Assembly (NCBI GenBank): GCA_002840015.1 | Contig: PGZE01000022.1 | Coordinates: 9,105-52,785, forward strand | Direction of reading: 5' to 3' | Origin: Gammaproteobacteria bacterium HGW-Gammaproteobacteria-2 | Lineage (GTDB): Bacteria > Pseudomonadota > Gammaproteobacteria > Xanthomonadales > Xanthomonadaceae | DNA: 43,681 nucleotides | The notes under the pieces: generated by a model | What the model saw: only the letters and a program-made list of their open reading frames with translations | Databases searched by the model: none | Told to the model about the DNA's origin: nothing | Position numbers and translations under genes: made by a program | Shown: positions 41,993 through 43,681 of the stretch, piece by piece | How the letters are laid out: each line of letters begins with the position of its first letter | How positions within the stretch are numbered: position 1 is the stretch's first letter

Positions 41993-42999
41993 ATGATCCC
42001 GCAAACCCCGACACGGCAGTTCTGGTTGCTCAATGCGCTGGCGTGGGCTTTGTACCTTGCGCTCAGTGTCTTCCTGTTTTCCGCCTTCGCCGGCTGGTCA
42101 TCGGGCATGTTGCTGATCAGTGTGGTGCTGAGCATGGGCATGTTTCTGGTCAGCGGCGCGCTGCGCTGGCAGGCGCTGCGCCAGGACTGGTTCGCGCTTG
42201 GTCCCCTGGCTCTGCCAGCGCGCCTGTTACTGGCGGTGATGCTCGGTGCGGCACTGGTGCAGGCGCTGATCCAATTGGCGCTCAGGCTGGCCTTGCACTG
42301 GCAGTGGGCCAGCCTGCCGGGAGATGCCTCCTTCACGCCCATGGCGATCTTCGGCTACTGGATCAACACCGCCATCGTGTTGACTTTGTGGACGGCGGCA
42401 TGGGTTGGCGTGCATGCACTTCGTCGCTATCGCCATGGCGAAGTGGCGCGGCTCAAGGCCGAGGCGGCGCGCCATGCACTGGAGCTCGATGCCCTGCGCG
42501 CGCGCCTCAATCCCCACTTCGTGTTCAATGCGCTCAACAATCTACGGGCGCTGATCAATGAAGATACCGAACGCGCCCGCGAGCTGGTGACGCGCTTGTC
42601 CAACACCTTGCGCCATGCACTGGAGCATCACCAGAACGAACGGGTGACACTGGCCGACAGCGGCTGCGGGTACGCGAAGCAGTTGCCGAAGCGGCACTCG
42701 ATACCACACTGCCGCCCATGCTGTTGCAATTATTGGTGGAGAACGCCATCAAACATGGCATCGCACGCACCCCGGACGGTGGCGAACTGGTCATCAGCGC
42801 CACGCTGAATGCCGCGCGATTGCAACTGGTCGTGCGCAATCCGGGCCTGTTGCCAGCGCACGGCAAGCCGGAGACCACTCGCACCGGCGTGGGCCTTGCG
42901 TACCTGCGCAACGCGCTGGCGCGCTGGCCCGGAACCGCGACGTTCGAACTGCGGCAGGTCGGTAACGACGTACTCGCTACTCTGGAGATTCCCCAATGA
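41993..42999 (+). pseudogene. LytS/YpdA-type histidine kinase broken by internal deletion
   Basis: The kinase has four N-terminal membrane helices (about 8-150), the phospho-acceptor His175 in LNPHFVFN, LVENAIKHG (N-box) and GVGLAYL (G-box). The first half is in one frame and stops at 42808; the second half (from about 42658, QRLRVREAV) is in the frame +2. Between ...RVTLA and QRLRVREAV about 18 residues expected in this family (the helix after ELxxVxxYLxLE) are missing, so about 50 bases were deleted near 42656-42658. The protein should be cut short before its ATPase lobe. The cognate regulator follows with ATGA overlap. Confidence 0.8.
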
Positions 43000-43681
43000 C
43001 GGCACCGATGCGCGCACTGATTGTCGATGACGCGCGGCTTGCCCGCCAAGAGCTTCGCACCCTGCTGAGCGCGATCGCAGATGTAGAACTGGTTGGCGAA
43101 GCCGACGACGTTGCCAGCGCACGCGCCGCCATCGCAACGCTCCAGCCGGACGTGCTGTTGCTCGATATCCAGTTGCCATCGGGCACCGGCTTTGATGTGC
43201 TTGATGCACTCGATGCGGCGCCTTGCGTGGTGTTCACCACCGCCTACGACCAGTACGCGGTGCGCGCGTTCGAGGCCAATGCACTCGACTATCTGGTCAA
43301 GCCGGTGGAGCCCGCGCGCCTCGCCCAGGCCCTGCAGCGCGTGCGTGAGCGGCTTGATGACACGCGCATCACTGCGCAAACCACGCGCACACTGCTTGGC
43401 CCTGATGAGCGGGTTTTTCTGCGTGACGGCGAGCGCTGCTGGTTCGTCACACTTGCCGAGATCAACCGCATCGTGGTGGATGGCAATTACTCACGGGTCT
43501 GGTTTCGCAATGAGCACGCCCTGTTGCCGCGCAGCCTGGCCGCGCTCGAAAGTCGGCTAGACCCGACGCAGTTCTTCCGCGCCAATCGCAATACCCTGGT
43601 CAACCTGCGCCAGGTGCGCTCAATCGAACAATCGATCAGTGACGGCTATCTGCTTACGCTCAAGGATGGCAGCACCGTTGA
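42996..43681 (+). CDS. LytTR family response regulator (partial, runs off the window)
   Basis: The first 228 codons show a receiver domain (acidic pair Asp11-Asp12, phospho-acceptor Asp57 in LLLDIQLPSG, Lys102 in DYLVKP) and a LytTR DNA-binding domain from about residue 135 (RIVVDGNYSRVWF, FRANRNTLVNLRQV). It starts with the ATG at 42996 that overlaps the kinase stop; a second ATG follows at 43008. The gene continues beyond 43681. Its kinase partner is disrupted, so it may act without phosphorylation or be obsolete. Confidence 0.92.
   Translation, partial: MTAPMRALIVDDARLARQELRTLLSAIADVELVGEADDVASARAAIATLQPDVLLLDIQLPSGTGFDVLDALDAAPCVVFTTAYDQYAVRAFEANALDYLVKPVEPARLAQALQRVRERLDDTRITAQTTRTLLGPDERVFLRDGERCWFVTLAEINRIVVDGNYSRVWFRNEHALLPRSLAALESRLDPTQFFRANRNTLVNLRQVRSIEQSISDGYLLTLKDGSTV

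Overview
The window looks like chromosomal DNA from a GC-rich gammaproteobacterium of the order Lysobacterales (Xanthomonadales). This is inferred from gene content and order: trpG-trpD-trpC next to a Clp-type CRP homologue, followed by speD, coq7 and a GlcF-like Fe-S protein, with a classical atpIBEFHAGD operon. No 16S rRNA, tRNA or CRISPR array is visible, so the genus cannot be fixed.

Layout. Positions 1-7045 hold the F1Fo ATP synthase operon on the minus strand (atpI, B, E, F, H, A, G, D; epsilon would lie beyond the left edge). Families of a 7-bp repeat sit between atpA/atpG, atpG/atpD and after atpD. Positions 7118-10492 encode a very large membrane-anchored ankyrin protein. Next come a secreted S9 prolyl oligopeptidase-type enzyme (+), a DMT/EamA permease and prfC (-), a 16-unit hexanucleotide microsatellite, and two cyclic-di-GMP enzymes: a MASE1-GGDEF-EAL protein and a periplasmic propeller sensor with GGEEF. 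A phytase-like propeller lipoprotein, an Fe-S protein overlapping coq7, speD, and the Clp/CRP regulator follow. The minus-strand cluster trpG-trpD-(NahD-like isomerase)-trpC-(PgpC-like phosphatase) runs from 30465 to 26628.

From about 30750 to 38768 there is an accessory island: a 5'-truncated DUF4391 gene, dinD (frameshifted near its end), a type III mod methyltransferase with an AT-richer centre, an AlbA_2/Schlafen-type ATPase-like gene, and a type III res subunit. All run on the plus strand with overlapping or close junctions, so this is a type III restriction-modification locus with extra partners. It is followed by a hipBA toxin-antitoxin operon with palindromic operator-like sites, then a repeat-rich stretch that looks like a miniature mobile element.

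The right end is a signalling operon: an exported alpha/beta hydrolase, a LytS-type histidine kinase broken by an internal deletion, and a LytTR response regulator that runs off the window. Themes that connect the genes are core energy metabolism at the left, c-di-GMP signalling with its likely transcriptional reader (Clp) in the middle, and phage defence/stress modules at the right, where several genes show decay (DUF4391, dinD, the histidine kinase).
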